DNA of 64,000 nucleotides, from NCBI GenBank assembly GCA_946699065.1, contig CAMPDV010000858.1, positions 103,950 through 167,949 of the forward strand. Direction: 5' to 3'. The number at the start of each line of letters is the position of its first letter. The stretch's first letter is position 1. The DNA is from Loxodes magnus (Eukaryota > Ciliophora > Karyorelictea > Loxodida > Loxodidae). The notes beneath the pieces are model-generated. The model was not told the DNA's origin. It worked only from the letters and a program-made list of their open reading frames with translations, and did not search any database. Positions 28,655 to 43,600 of this stretch are shown here, piece after piece. The position numbers were made by a program, and so were the translations under genes.

Positions 28655-31600
28655 GTATCGGGAAGTTATGATTATACGGTGAGACTATGGAACGTCAAGA
28701 CAGGTACCTGTAAGACCATGAGTGGTCACACTACTGTTGTATCATCTGTGGCTATATCCAGTGATTCAGAGTTCATCGTATCGGGAAGTTATGATTATAC
28801 GGTGAGACTATGGGACGTCAAGACAGGTACCTGTAAGACCATGAGTGGTCACACAGATTCTGTAAGATCTGTGGTTATGTCCAGTGATTCAGAGTTCATC
28901 GTATCAGGAAGTGATGATAAGACGGTGAGACTATGGAACGTCAAGACAGGTACCTGTAAGACCATGAGTGTTCACAAAGATTGAGTATCATCTGTGGCTA
29001 TATCCAGTGATTCAGAGTTCATCGTATCGGGAAGTAGAGATAAGACGGTGAGACTATGGGACGTCAAGACAGGTACCTGTAAGACCATGAGTGTTCACAA
29101 AGATTGAGTATCATCTGTGGCTATATCCAGTGATTCAGAGTTCATCGTATCGGGAAGTGATGATAAGACGGTGAGACTATGGGACGTCAAGACAGGTACC
29201 TGTAAGACCATGAGTGGTCACACAGATTATGTAAATGCAGTGGCTATATCCAGTGATTCAGAGTTCATCGTATCGGGAAGTAGAGATAAGACGGTGAGAC
29301 TATGGGACGTCAAGACAGGTACCTGTAAGACCATGAGTGGTCACACAGATTATGTAAATGCTGTGGTTATATCCAGTGATTCAGAGTTCATCGTATCGGG
29401 AAGTAGAGATAAGACGGTGAGACTATGGGACGTCAAGACAGGTACCTGTAAGACCATGAGTGGTCACAAAGATTGAGTATCATCTGTGGCTATATCCAGT
29501 GATTCAGAGTTCATCGTATCGGGAAGTAGAGATAAGACGGTGAGACTATGGGACGTCAAGACAGGTACCTGTAAGACCATGAGTGTTCACAAAGATTGAG
29601 TATCATCTGTGGTTATGTCCAGTGATTCAGAGTTCATCGTATCGGGAAGTGATGATAAGACGGTGAGACTATGGGACGTCAAGACAGGTACCTGTAAGAC
29701 CATGAGTGGTCACACAGATTATGTAAGATCTGTGGTTATGTCCAGTGATTCAGAGTTCATCGTATCGGGAAGTTATGATAATACGGTGAGACTATGGAAC
29801 GTCAAGACAGGTACCTGTAAGACCATGAGTGGTCACACAGATTATGTAAATGCAGTGGTTATGTCCAGTGATTCAGAGTTCATCGTATCGGGAAGTAGAG
29901 ATAAGACGGTGAGACTATGGAACGTCAAGACAGGTACCTGTAAGACCATGAGTGGTCACACAGATTATTTAAATGCTGTGGCTATATCCAGTGATTCAGA
30001 GTTCATCGTATCGGGAAGTTATGATAATACGGTGAGACTATGGGACGTCAAGACAGGTACCTGTAAGACCATGAGTGGTCACACAGATTCTGTAAGATCT
30101 GTGGCTATATCCAGTGATTCAGAGTTCATCGTATCGGGAAGTTATGATAATACGGTGAGACTATGGGACGTCAAGACAGGTACCTGTAAGACCATGAGTG
30201 GTCACAAAGATTGAGTATCATCTGTGGTTATGTCCAGTGATTCAGAGTTCATCGTATCGGGAAGCAGAGATAAGACGGTGAGACTATGGAACGTCAAGAC
30301 AGGTACCTGTAAGACCATGAGTGGTCACACAGATTATGTAAATGCAGTGGCTATATCCAGTGATTCAGAGTTCATCGTATCGGGAAGTAGAGATAAGACG
30401 GTGAGACTATGGGACGTCAAGACAGGTACCTGTAAGACCATGAGTGTTCACAAAGATTGAGTATCATCTGTGGTTATGTCCAGTGATTCAGAGTTCATCG
30501 TATCGGGAAGTAGAGATAAGACGGTGAGACTATGGGACGTCAAGACAGGTACCTGTAAGACCATGAGTGGTCACAAAGATTGAGTATCATCTGTGGCTAT
30601 ATCCAGTGATTCAGAGTTCATCGTATCGGGAAGTAGAGATAAGACGGTGAGACTATGGGACGTCAAGACAGGTACCTGTAAGACCATGAGTGGTCACACA
30701 GATTGAGTATCATCTGTGGTTATGTCCAGTGATTCAGAGTTCATCGTATCGGGAAGTAGAGATAAGACGGTGAGACTATGGGACGTCAAGACAGGTACCT
30801 GTAAGACCATGAGTGGTCACACAGATTATTTAAATGCAGTGGCTATATCCAGTGATTCAGAGTTCATCGTATCGGGAAGCAGAGATAAGACGGTGAGACT
30901 ATGGAACGTCAAGACAGGTACCTGTAAGACCATGAGTGGTCACACAGATTATGTAAATGCAGTGGCTATATCCAGTGATTCAGAGTTCATCGTATCGGGA
31001 AGTAGAGATAAGACGGTGAGACTATGGAACGTCAAGACAGGTACCTGTAAGACCATGAGTGGTCACACAGATTATGTAAATGCAGTGGCTATATCCAGTG
31101 ATTCAGAGTTCATCGTATCGGGAAGTAGAGATAAGACGGTGAGACTATGGGACGTCAAGACAGGTACCTGTAAGACCATGAGTGGTCACACAGATTATGT
31201 AAATGCAGTGGCTATATCCAGTGATTCAGAGTTCATCGTATCGGGAAGTTATGATAATACGGTGAGACTATGGGACGTCAAGACAGGTACCTGTAAGACC
31301 ATGAGTGGTCACACAGATTATGTAAATGCAGTGGCTATATCCAGTGATTCAGAGTTCATCGTATCGGGAAGTTATGATAATACGGTGAGACTATGGGACG
31401 TCAAGACAGGTACCTGTAAGACCATGAGTGGTCACACAGATTATGTAAATGCAGTGGCTATATCCAGTGATTCAGAGTTCATCGTATCGGGAAGTAGAGA
31501 TAAGACGGTGAGACTATGGGACGTCAAGACAGGTACCTGTAAGACCATGAGTGGTCACACAGATTCTGTAAGATCTGTGGCTATATCCAGTGATTCAGAG

Positions 31601-34600
31601 TTCATCGTATCGGGAAGTTATGATAATACGGTGAGACTATGGAACGTCAAGACAGGTACCTGTAAGACCATGAGTGGTCACACAGATTATGTAAATGCAG
31701 TGGCTATATCCAGTGATTCAGAGTTCATCGTATCGGGAAGTAGAGATAAGACGGTGAGACTATGGGACGTCAAGACAGGTACCTGTAAGACCATGAGTGG
31801 TCACACAGATTATGTAAATGCAGTGACTATATCCAGTGATTCAGAGTTCATCGTATCGGGAAGTGATGATAAGACGGTGAGACTATGGGACGTCAAGACA
31901 GGTACATGTAAGACCATGAGTGGTCACACAGATTCTGTAAGATCTGTGGTTATGTCCAGTGATTCAGAGTTCATCGTATCGGGAAGTAGAGATAAGACGG
32001 TGAGACTATGGGACGTCAAGACAGGTACCTGTAAGACCATGAGTGTTCACAAAGATTGAGTATCATCTGTGTCTATGTCCAGTGATTCAGAGTTCATCGT
32101 ATCGGGAAGTAGAGATAAGACGGTGAGACTATGGGACGTCAAGACAGGTACCTGTAAGACCATGAGTGGTCACACAGATTCTGTAAGATCTGTGGCTATA
32201 TCCAGTGATTCAGAGTTCATCGTATCGGGAAGTAGAGATAAGACGGTGAGACTATGGGACGTCAAGACAGGTACCTGTAAGACCATGAGTGGTCACACAG
32301 ATTCTGTAAGATCTGTGGTTATGTCCAGTGATTCAGAGTTCATCGTATCGGGAAGTAGAGATAAGACGGTGAGACTATGGAACGTCAAGACAGGTACCTG
32401 TAAGACCATGAGTGGTCACACAGATTATTTAAATGCAGTGGCTATATCCAGTGATTCAGAGTTCATCGTATCGGGAAGCAGAGATAAGACGGTGAGACTA
32501 TGGAACGTCAAGACAGGTACCTGTAAGACCATGAGTGGTCACACAGATTATGTAAATGCAGTGGCTATATCCAGTGATTCAGAGTTCATCGTATCGGGAA
32601 GTAGAGATAAGACGGTGAGACTATGGGACGTCAAGACAGGTACCTGTAAGACCATGAGTGGTCACAAAGATTGAGTATCATCTGTGGCTATATCCAGTGA
32701 TTCAGAGTTCATCGTATCGGGAAGTAGAGATAAGACGGTGAGACTATGGGACGTCAAGACAGGTACCTGTAAGACCATGAGTGGTCACACAGATTCTGTA
32801 AGATCTGTGGTTATGTCCAGTGATTCAGAGTTCATCGTATCGGGAAGTAGAGATAAGACGGTGAGACTATGGAACGTCAAGACAGGTACCTGTAAGACCA
32901 TGAGTGGTCACACAGATTATTTAAATGCAGTGGCTATATCCAGTGATTCAGAGTTCATCGTATCGGGAAGCAGAGATAAGACGGTGAGACTATGGAACGT
33001 CAAGACAGGTACCTGTAAGACCATGAGTGGTCACACAGATTATGTAAATGCAGTGGCTATATCCAGTGATTCAGAGTTCATCGTATCGGGAAGTAGAGAT
33101 AAGACGGTGAGACTATGGAACGTCAAGACAGGTACCTGTAAGACCATGAGTGGTCACACAGATTATGTAAATGCAGTGGCTATATCCAGTGATTCAGAGT
33201 TCATCGTATCGGGAAGTAGAGATAAGACGGTGAGACTATGGAACGTCAAGACAGGTACCTGTAAGACCATGAGTGGTCACACTAGTTATGTAAGATCTGT
33301 GGCTATATCCAGTGATTCAGAGTTCATCGTATCGGGAAGTGATGATAAGACGGTGAGACTATGGGACGTCAAGACAGGTACCTGTAAGACCATGAGTGGT
33401 CACACAGATTCTGTAAGATCTGTGGTTATGTCCAGTGATTCAGAGTTCATCGTATCGGGAAGTGATGATAAGACGGTGAGACTATGGGACGTCAAGACAG
33501 GTACCTGTAAGACCATGAGTGGTCACACAGATTATGTAAGATCTGTGGTTATGTCCAGTGATTCAGAGTTCATCGTATCGGGAAGCAGAGATAAGACGGT
33601 GAGACTATGGAACGTCAAGACAGGTACCTGTAAGACCATGAGTGGTCACACAGATTATGTAAATGCAGTGGCTATATCCAGTGATTCAGAGTTCATCGTA
33701 TCGGGAAGTTATGATTATACGGTGAGACTATGGGACGTCAAGACAGGTACCTGTAAGACCATGAGTGGTCACACAGATTATGTAAGATCTGTGGTTATGT
33801 CCAGTGATTCAGAGTTCATCGTATCGGGAAGTAGAGATAAGACGGTGAGACTATGGGACGTCAAGACAGGTACCTGTAAGACCATGAGTGGTCACACAGA
33901 TTATGTAAGATCTGTGGTTATGTCCAGTGATTCAGAGTTCATCGTATCGGGAAGTTATGATAATACGGTGAGACTATGGAACGTCAAGACAGGTACCTGT
34001 AAGACCATGAGTGGTCACACAGATTATGTAAATGCAGTGGTTATGTCCAGTGATTCAGAGTTCATCGTATCGGGAAGTAGAGATAAGACGGTGAGACTAT
34101 GGAACGTCAAGACAGGTACCTGTAAGACCATGAGTGGTCACACAGATTATGTAAATGCAGTGGCTATATCCAGTGATTCAGAGTTCATCGTATCGGGAAG
34201 TTATGATTATACGGTGAGACTATGGGACGTCAAGACAGGTACCTGTAAGACCATGAGTGGTCACACAGATTATGTAAATGCAGTGGCTATATCCAGTGAT
34301 TCAGAGTTCATCGTATCGGGAAGTGATGATAAGACGGTGAGACTATGGGACGTCAAGACAGGTACCTGTAAGACCATGAGTGGTCACACAGATTCTGTAA
34401 GATCTGTGGTTATGTCCAGTGATTCAGAGTTCATCGTATCGGGAAGTGATGATAAGACGGTGAGACTATGGGACGTCAAGACAGGTACCTGTAAGACCAT
34501 GAGTGTTCACAAAGATTGAGTATCATCTGTGGTTATGTCCAGTGATTCAGAGTTCATCGTATCGGGAAGTAGAGATAAGACGGTGAGACTATGGGACGTC

Positions 34601-37600
34601 AAGACAGGTACCTGTAAGACCATGAGTGTTCACAAAGATTGAGTATCATCTGTGGTTATGTCCAGTGATTCAGAGTTCATCGTATCGGGAAGTAGAGATA
34701 AGACGGTGAGACTATGGGACGTCAAGACAGGTACCTGTAAGACCATGAGTGGTCACACAGATTATGTAAGATCTGTGGTTATGTCCAGTGATTCAGAGTT
34801 CATCGTATCGGGAAGTTATGATAATACGGTGAGACTATGGAACGTCAAGACAGGTACCTGTAAGACCATGAGTGGTCACACAGATTATGTAAATGCAGTG
34901 GTTATGTCCAGTGATTCAGAGTTCATCGTATCGGGAAGTAGAGATAAGACGGTGAGACTATGGAACGTCAAGACAGGTACCTGTAAGACCATGAGTGGTC
35001 ACACAGATTATTTAAATGCAGTGGCTATATCCAGTGATTCAGAGTTCATCGTATCGGGAAGTTATGATAATACGGTGAGACTATGGGACGTCAAGACAGG
35101 TACCTGTAAGACCATGAGTGGTCACACAGATTATGTAAATGCAGTGGCTATATCCAGTGATTCAGAGTTCATCGTATCGGGAAGTGATGATAAGACGGTG
35201 AGACTATGGGACGTCAAGACAGGTACCTGTAAGACCATGAGTGGTCACACAGATTCTGTAAGATCTGTGGTTATGTCCAGTGATTCAGAGTTCATCGTAT
35301 CGGGAAGTGATGATAAGACGGTGAGACTATGGGACGTCAAGACAGGTACCTGTAAGACCATGAGTGTTCACAAAGATTGAGTATCATCTGTGGTTATGTC
35401 CAGTGATTCAGAGTTCATCGTATCGGGAAGTAGAGATAAGACGGTGAGACTATGGGACGTCAAGACAGGTACCTGTAAGACCATGAGTGGTCACAAAGAT
35501 TGAGTATCATCTGTGGCTATATCCAGTGATTCAGAGTTCATCGTATCGGGAATTAGAGATAAGACGGTGAGACTATGGGACGTCAAGACAGGTACCTGTA
35601 AGACCATGAGTGGTCACACAGATTCTGTAAGATCTGTGGTTATGTCCAGTGATTCAGAGTTCATCGTATCGGGAAGTAGAGATAAGACGGTGAGACTATG
35701 GGACGTCAAGACAGGTACCTGTAAGACCATGAGTGTTCACAAAGATTGAGTATCATCTGTGGTTATGTCCAGTGATTCAGAGTTCATCGTATCGGGAAGT
35801 AGAGATAAGACGGTGAGACTATGGGACGTCAAGACAGGTACCTGTAAGACCATGAGTGGTCACACAGATTCTGTAAGATCTGTGGCTATATCCAGTGATT
35901 CAGAGTTCATCGTATCGGGAAGTAGAGATAAGACGGTGAGACTATGGGACGTCAAGACAGGTACCTGTAAGACCATGAGTGGTCACACAGATTATGTAAA
36001 TGCAGTGGCTATATCCAGTGATTCAGAGTTCATCGTATCGGGAAGTTATGATAATACGGTGAGACTATGGGACGTCAAGACAGGTACCTGTAAGACCATG
36101 AGTGGTCACACAGATTATGTAAATGCAGTGGCTATATCCAGTGATTCAGAGTTCATCGTATCGGGAAGTAGAGATAAGACGGTGAGACTATGGGACGTCA
36201 AGACAGGTACCTGTAAGACCATGAGTGGTCACACAGATTCTGTAAGATCTGTGGCTATATCCAGTGATTCAGAGTTCATCGTATCGGGAAGTTATGATAA
36301 TACGGTGAGACTATGGAACGTCAAGACAGGTACCTGTAAGACCATGAGTGGTCACACAGATTATTTAAATGCAGTGGCTATATCCAGTGATTCAGAGTTC
36401 ATCGTATCGGGAAGCAGAGATAAGACGGTGAGACTATGGAACGTCAAGACAGGTACCTGTAAGACCATGAGTGGTCACACAGATTATGTAATCGCAGTGA
36501 CTATATCCAGTGATTCAGAGTTCATCGTATCGGGAAGTGATGATAAGACGGTGAGACTATGGGACGTCAAGACAGGTACATGTAAGACCATGAGTGGTCA
36601 CACAGATTCTGTAAGATCTGTGGTTATGTCCAGTGATTCAGAGTTCATCGTATCGGGAAGTAGAGATAAGACGGTGAGACTATGGGACGTCAAGACAGGT
36701 ACCTGTAAGACCATGAGTGTTCACAAAGATTGAGTATCATCTGTGGTTATGTCCAGTGATTCAGAGTTCATCGTATCGGGAAGTAGAGATAAGACGGTGA
36801 GACTATGGGACGTCAAGACAGGTACCTGTAAGACCATGAGTGGTCACACAGATTCTGTAAGATCTGTGGCTATATCCAGTGATTCAGAGTTCATCGTATC
36901 GGGAAGTTATGATAATACGGTGAGACTATGGGACGTCAAGACAGGTACCTGTAAGACCATGAGTGGTCACACAGATTCTGTAAGATCTGTGGTTATGTCC
37001 AGTGATTCAGAGTTCATCGTATCGGGAAGTTATGATAATACGGTGAGACTATGGAACGTCAAGACAGGTACCTGTAAGACCATGAGTGGTCACACAGATT
37101 ATGTAAATGCAGTGGCTATATCCAGTGATTCAGAGTTCATCGTATCGGGAAGCAGAGATAAGACGGTGAGACTATGGAACGTCAAGACAGGTACCTGTAA
37201 GACCATGAGTGGTCACACAGATTATGTAAATGCAGTGGCTATATCCAGTGATTCAGAGTTCATCGTATCGGGAAGTAGAGATAAGACGGTGAGACTATGG
37301 GACGTCAAGACAGGTACCTGTAAGACCATGAGTGGTCACAAAGATTGAGTATCATCTGTGGCTATATCCAGTGATTCAGAGTTCATCGTATCGGGAAGTA
37401 GAGATAAGACGGTGAGACTATGGGACGTCAAGACAGGTACCTGTAAGACCATGAGTGGTCACACAGATTCTGTAAGATCTGTGGTTATGTCCAGTGATTC
37501 AGAGTTCATCGTATCGGGAAGTAGAGATAAGACGGTGAGACTATGGAACGTCAAGACAGGTACCTGTAAGACCATGAGTGGTCACACAGATTATTTAAAT

Positions 37601-40600
37601 GCAGTGGCTATATCCAGTGATTCAGAGTTCATCGTATCGGGAAGCAGAGATAAGACGGTGAGACTATGGAACGTCAAGACAGGTACCTGTAAGACCATGA
37701 GTGGTCACACAGATTATGTAAATGCAGTGGCTATATCCAGTGATTCAGAGTTCATCGTATCGGGAAGTAGAGATAAGACGGTGAGACTATGGAACGTCAA
37801 GACAGGTACCTGTAAGACCATGAGTGGTCACACAGATTATGTAAATGCAGTGGCTATATCCAGTGATTCAGAGTTCATCGTATCGGGAAGTAGAGATAAG
37901 ACGGTGAGACTATGGGACGTCAAGACAGGTACCTGTAAGACCATGAGTGGTCACACAGATTCTGTAAGATCTGTGGCTATATCCAGTGATTCAGAGTTCA
38001 TCGTATCGGGAAGTTATGATAATACGGTGAGACTATGGGACGTCAAGACAGGTACCTGTAAGACCATGAGTGGTCACACAGATTATGTAAATGCAGTGGC
38101 TATATCCAGTGATTCAGAGTTCATCGTATCGGGAAGTAGAGATAAGACGGTGAGACTATGGGACGTCAAGACAGGTACCTGTAAGACCATGAGTGGTCAC
38201 ACAGATTCTGTAAGATCTGTGGCTATATCCAGTGATTCAGAGTTCATCGTATCGGGAAGTTATGATAATACGGTGAGACTATGGGACGTCAAGACAGGTA
38301 CCTGTAAGACCATGAGTGGTCACAAAGATTGAGTATCATCTGTGGTTATGTCCAGTGATTCAGAGTTCATCGTATCGGGAAGCAGAGATAAGACGGTGAG
38401 ACTATGGAACGTCAAGACAGGTACCTGTAAGACCATGAGTGGTCACACAGATTATGTAAATGCAGTGGCTATATCCAGTGATTCAGAGTTCATCGTATCG
38501 GGAAGTAGAGATAAGACGGTGAGACTATGGGACGTCAAGACAGGTACCTGTAAGACCATGAGTGGTCACACAGATTCTGTAAGATCTGTGGTTATGTCCA
38601 GTGATTCAGAGTTCATCGTATCGGGAAGTAGAGATAAGACGGTGAGACTATGGAACGTCAAGACAGGTACCTGTAAGACCATGAGTGGTCACACAGATTA
38701 TTTAAATGCAGTGGCTATATCCAGTGATTCAGAGTTCATCGTATCGGGAAGCAGAGATAAGACGGTGAGACTATGGAACGTCAAGACAGGTACCTGTAAG
38801 ACCATGAGTGGTCACACAGATTATGTAAATGCAGTGGCTATATCCAGTGATTCAGAGTTCATCGTATCGGGAAGTAGAGATAAGACGGTGAGACTATGGA
38901 ACGTCAAGACAGGTACCTGTAAGACCATGAGTGGTCACACAGATTATGTAAATGCAGTGGCTATATCCAGTGATTCAGAGTTCATCGTATCGGGAAGTAG
39001 AGATAAGACGGTGAGACTATGGGACGTCAAGACAGGTACCTGTAAGACCATGAGTGGTCACACAGATTCTGTAAGATCTGTGGCTATATCCAGTGATTCA
39101 GAGTTCATCGTATCGGGAAGTTATGATAATACGGTGAGACTATGGGACGTCAAGACAGGTACCTGTAAGACCATGAGTGGTCACACAGATTATGTAAATG
39201 CAGTGGCTATATCCAGTGATTCAGAGTTCATCGTATCGGGAAGTAGAGATAAGACGGTGAGACTATGGGACGTCAAGACAGGTACCTGTAAGACCATGAG
39301 TGGTCACACAGATTCTGTAAGATCTGTGGCTATATCCAGTGATTCAGAGTTCATCGTATCGGGAAGTTATGATAATACGGTGAGACTATGGGACGTCAAG
39401 ACAGGTACCTGTAAGACCATGAGTGGTCACACAGATTATGTAAATGCAGTGGCTATATCCAGTGATTCAGAGTTCATCGTATCGGGAAGTAGAGATAAGA
39501 CGGTGAGACTATGGGACGTCAAGACAGGTACCTGTAAGACCATGAGTGGTCACACAGATTATGTAAATGCTGTGGCTATATCCAGTGATTCAGAGTTCAT
39601 CGTATCGGGAAGTAGAGATAAGACGGTGAGACTATGGAACGTCAAGACAGGTACCTGTAAGACCATGAGTGGTCACACAGATTATTTAAATGCAGTGGCT
39701 ATATCCAGTGATTCAGAGTTCATCGTATCGGGAAGCAGAGATAAGACGGTGAGACTATGGAACGTCAAGACAGGTACCTGTAAGACCATGAGTGGTCACA
39801 CAGATTATGTAAATGCAGTGGCTATATCCAGTGATTCAGAGTTCATCGTATCGGGAAGTAGAGATAAGACGGTGAGACTATGGAACGTCAAGACAGGTAC
39901 CTGTAAGACCATGAGTGGTCACACAGATTATGTAAATGCAGTGGCTATATCCAGTGATTCAGAGTTCATCGTATCGGGAAGTAGAGATAAGACGGTGAGA
40001 CTATGGGACGTCAAGACAGGTACCTGTAAGACCATGAGTGGTCACACAGATTCTGTAAGATCTGTGGCTATATCCAGTGATTCAGAGTTCATCGTATCGG
40101 GAAGTTATGATAATACGGTGAGACTATGGGACGTCAAGACAGGTACCTGTAAGACCATGAGTGGTCACACAGATTATGTAAATGCAGTGGCTATATCCAG
40201 TGATTCAGAGTTCATCGTATCGGGAAGTGATGATAAGACGGTGAGACTATGGGACGTCAAGACAGGTACATGTAAGACCATGAGTGGTCACACAGATTCT
40301 GTAAGATCTGTGGTTATGTCCAGTGATTCAGAGTTCATCGTATCGGGAAGTAGAGATAAGACGGTGAGACTATGGGACGTCAAGACAGGTACCTGTAAGA
40401 CCATGAGTGTTCACAAAGATTGAGTATCATCTGTGGTTATGTCCAGTGATTCAGAGTTCATCGTATCGGGAAGTAGAGATAAGACGGTGAGACTATGGGA
40501 CGTCAAGACAGGTACCTGTAAGACCATGAGTGGTCACACAGATTCTGTAAGATCTGTGGTTATGTCCAGTGATTCAGAGTTCATCGTATCGGGAAGTGAT

Positions 40601-43600
40601 GATAAGACGGTGAGACTATGGGACGTCAAGACAGGTACCTGTAAGACCATGAGTGTTCACAAAGATTGAGTATCATCTGTGGTTATGTCCAGTGATTCAG
40701 AGTTCATCGTATCGGGAAGTAGAGATAAGACGGTGAGACTATGGGACGTCAAGACAGGTACCTGTAAGACCATGAGTGGTCACAAAGATTGAGTATCATC
40801 TGTGGCTATATCCAGTGATTCAGAGTTCATCGTATCGGGAAGTAGAGATAAGACGGTGAGACTATGGGACGTCAAGACAGGTACCTGTAAGACCATGAGT
40901 GGTCACACAGATTCTGTAAGATCTGTGGTTATGTCCAGTGATTCAGAGTTCATCGTATCGGGAAGTGATGATAAGACGGTGAGACTATGGGACGTCAAGA
41001 CAGGTACCTGTAAGACCATGAGTGGTCACACAGATTCTGTAAGATCTGTGGTTATGTCCAGTGATTCAGAGTTCATCGTATCGGGAAGTGATGATAAGAC
41101 GGTGAGACTATGGGACGTCAAGACAGGTACCTGTAAGACCATGAGTGTTCACAAAGATTGAGTATCATCTGTGGTTATGTCCAGTGATTCAGAGTTCATC
41201 GTATCGGGAAGTTATGATAATACGGTGAGACTATGGGACGTCAAGACAGGTACCTGTAAGACCATGAGTGGTCACACAGATTATGTAAATGCAGTGACTA
41301 TATCCAGTGATTCAGAGTTCATCGTATCGGGAAGTGATGATAAGACGGTGAGACTATGGGACGTCAAGACAGGTACATGTAAGACCATGAGTGGTCACAC
41401 AGATTCTGTAAGATCTGTGGTTATGTCCAGTGATTCAGAGTTCATCGTATCGGGAAGTAGAGATAAGACGGTGAGACTATGGGACGTCAAGACAGGTACC
41501 TGTAAGACCATGAGTGTTCACAAAGATTGAGTATCATCTGTGGTTATGTCCAGTGATTCAGAGTTCATCGTATCGGGAAGTAGAGATAAGACGGTGAGAC
41601 TATGGGACGTCAAGACAGGTACCTGTAAGACCATGAGTGGTCACACAGATTATGTAAATGCAGTGGCTATATCCAGTGATTCAGAGTTCATCGTATCGGG
41701 AAGTAGAGATAAGACGGTGAGACTATGGGACGTCAAGACAGGTACCTGTAAGACCATGAGTGGTCACAAAGATTGAGTATCATCTGTGGCTATATCCAGT
41801 GATTCAGAGTTCATCGTATCGGGAAGTAGAGATAAGACGGTGAGACTATGGGACGTCAAGACAGGTACCTGTAAGACCATGAGTGGTCACACAGATTCTG
41901 TAAGATCTGTGGTTATGTCCAGTGATTCAGAGTTCATCGTATCGGGAAGTAGAGATAAGACGGTGAGACTATGGAACGTCAAGACAGGTACCTGTAAGAC
42001 CATGAGTGGTCACACAGATTATTTAAATGCAGTGGCTATATCCAGTGATTCAGAGTTCATCGTATCGGGAAGCAGAGATAAGACGGTGAGACTATGGAAC
42101 GTCAAGACAGGTACCTGTAAGACCATGAGTGGTCACACAGATTATGTAAATGCAGTGGCTATATCCAGTGATTCAGAGTTCATCGTATCGGGAAGTAGAG
42201 ATAAGACGGTGAGACTATGGAACGTCAAGACAGGTACCTGTAAGACCATGAGTGGTCACACAGATTATGTAAATGCAGTGGCTATATCCAGTGATTCAGA
42301 GTTCATCGTATCGGGAAGTAGAGATAAGACGGTGAGACTATGGGACGTCAAGACAGGTACCTGTAAGACCATGAGTGGTCACACAGATTATGTAAATGCA
42401 GTGGCTATATCCAGTGATTCAGAGTTCATCGTATCGGGAAGTAGAGATAAGACGGTGAGACTATGGGACGTCAAGACAGGTACCTGTAAGACCATGAGTG
42501 GTCACACAGATTCTGTAAGATCTGTGGCTATATCCAGTGATTCAGAGTTCATCGTATCGGGAAGTTATGATAATACGGTGAGACTATGGGACGTCAAGAC
42601 AGGTACCTGTAAGACCATGAGTGGTCACAAAGATTGAGTATCATCTGTGGTTATGTCCAGTGATTCAGAGTTCATCGTATCGGGAAGCAGAGATAAGACG
42701 GTGAGACTATGGAACGTCAAGACAGGTACCTGTAAGACCATGAGTGGTCACACAGATTATGTAAATGCAGTGGCTATATCCAGTGATTCAGAGTTCATCG
42801 TATCGGGAAGTAGAGATAAGACGGTGAGACTATGGGACGTCAAGACAGGTACCTGTAAGACCATGAGTGGTCACACAGATTCTGTAAGATCTGTGGTTAT
42901 GTCCAGTGATTCAGAGTTCATCGTATCGGGAAGTAGAGATAAGACGGTGAGACTATGGAACGTCAAGACAGGTACCTGTAAGACCATGAGTGGTCACACA
43001 GATTATTTAAATGCAGTGGCTATATCCAGTGATTCAGAGTTCATCGTATCGGGAAGCAGAGATAAGACGGTGAGACTATGGAACGTCAAGACAGGTACCT
43101 GTAAGACCATGAGTGGTCACACAGATTATGTAAATGCAGTGGCTATATCCAGTGATTCAGAGTTCATCGTATCGGGAAGTAGAGATAAGACGGTGAGACT
43201 ATGGAACGTCAAGACAGGTACCTGTAAGACCATGAGTGGTCACACAGATTATGTAAATGCAGTGGCTATATCCAGTGATTCAGAGTTCATCGTATCGGGA
43301 AGTAGAGATAAGACGGTGAGACTATGGGACGTCAAGACAGGTACCTGTAAGACCATGAGTGGTCACACAGATTCTGTAAGATCTGTGGCTATATCCAGTG
43401 ATTCAGAGTTCATCGTATCGGGAAGTTATGATAATACGGTGAGACTATGGAACGTCAAGACAGGTACCTGTAAGACCATGAGTGGTCACACAGATTATGT
43501 AAATGCAGTGGCTATATCCAGTGATTCAGAGTTCATCGTATCGGGAAGTAGAGATAAGACGGTGAGACTATGGGACGTCAAGACAGGTACCTGTAAGACC

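Larger units (their letters stand above)
11141..28850 (+). repeat. Array region B: type-2 WD40 units (~144)
   Basis: The 123-bp period continues, but the variable codons switch to HTSCV, HTSYV, HTHYV or HTTVV followed by SAV, YAV, HAV or SSV, with SYDYT, SNDYT, SNDNT or SHDYT turns. TTA often replaces TCA at codon 7 (SSDLEF). RLCD replaces RLWD in a few units (for example near 11,475, 17,990, 20,450 and 20,575), losing the tetrad Trp. ACTAGT, absent from most type-1 units, marks the HTS units. About 37 units carry TAA at codon 40 and ten carry an identical 1-bp deletion. Two short type-1 islands lie near 17,280-17,460 and 25,765-25,945. Confidence 0.92.
34652..41000 (+). repeat. Region C tract paralogous to 2,559-11,000
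   Basis: Partner of the region A tract. The 242-codon segments 34,652-35,380 and 2,559-3,287 translate identically. Differences elsewhere are single codons (Ser14 to Ile near 35,553, Asn40 to Ile near 36,491, Val to Leu39 near 36,364) plus absence of the 15-unit duplication. The start of region D (about 53,700-55,800) shows the same unit order again, making at least three copies in the window. Confidence 0.8.

Noticed and set aside
11315..28660. Programmed ribosomal frameshift at CATGTATCGGG
   Set aside because: No slippery heptamer or fixed downstream element is evident, and the sites lie irregularly. A copied 1-bp deletion explains them.
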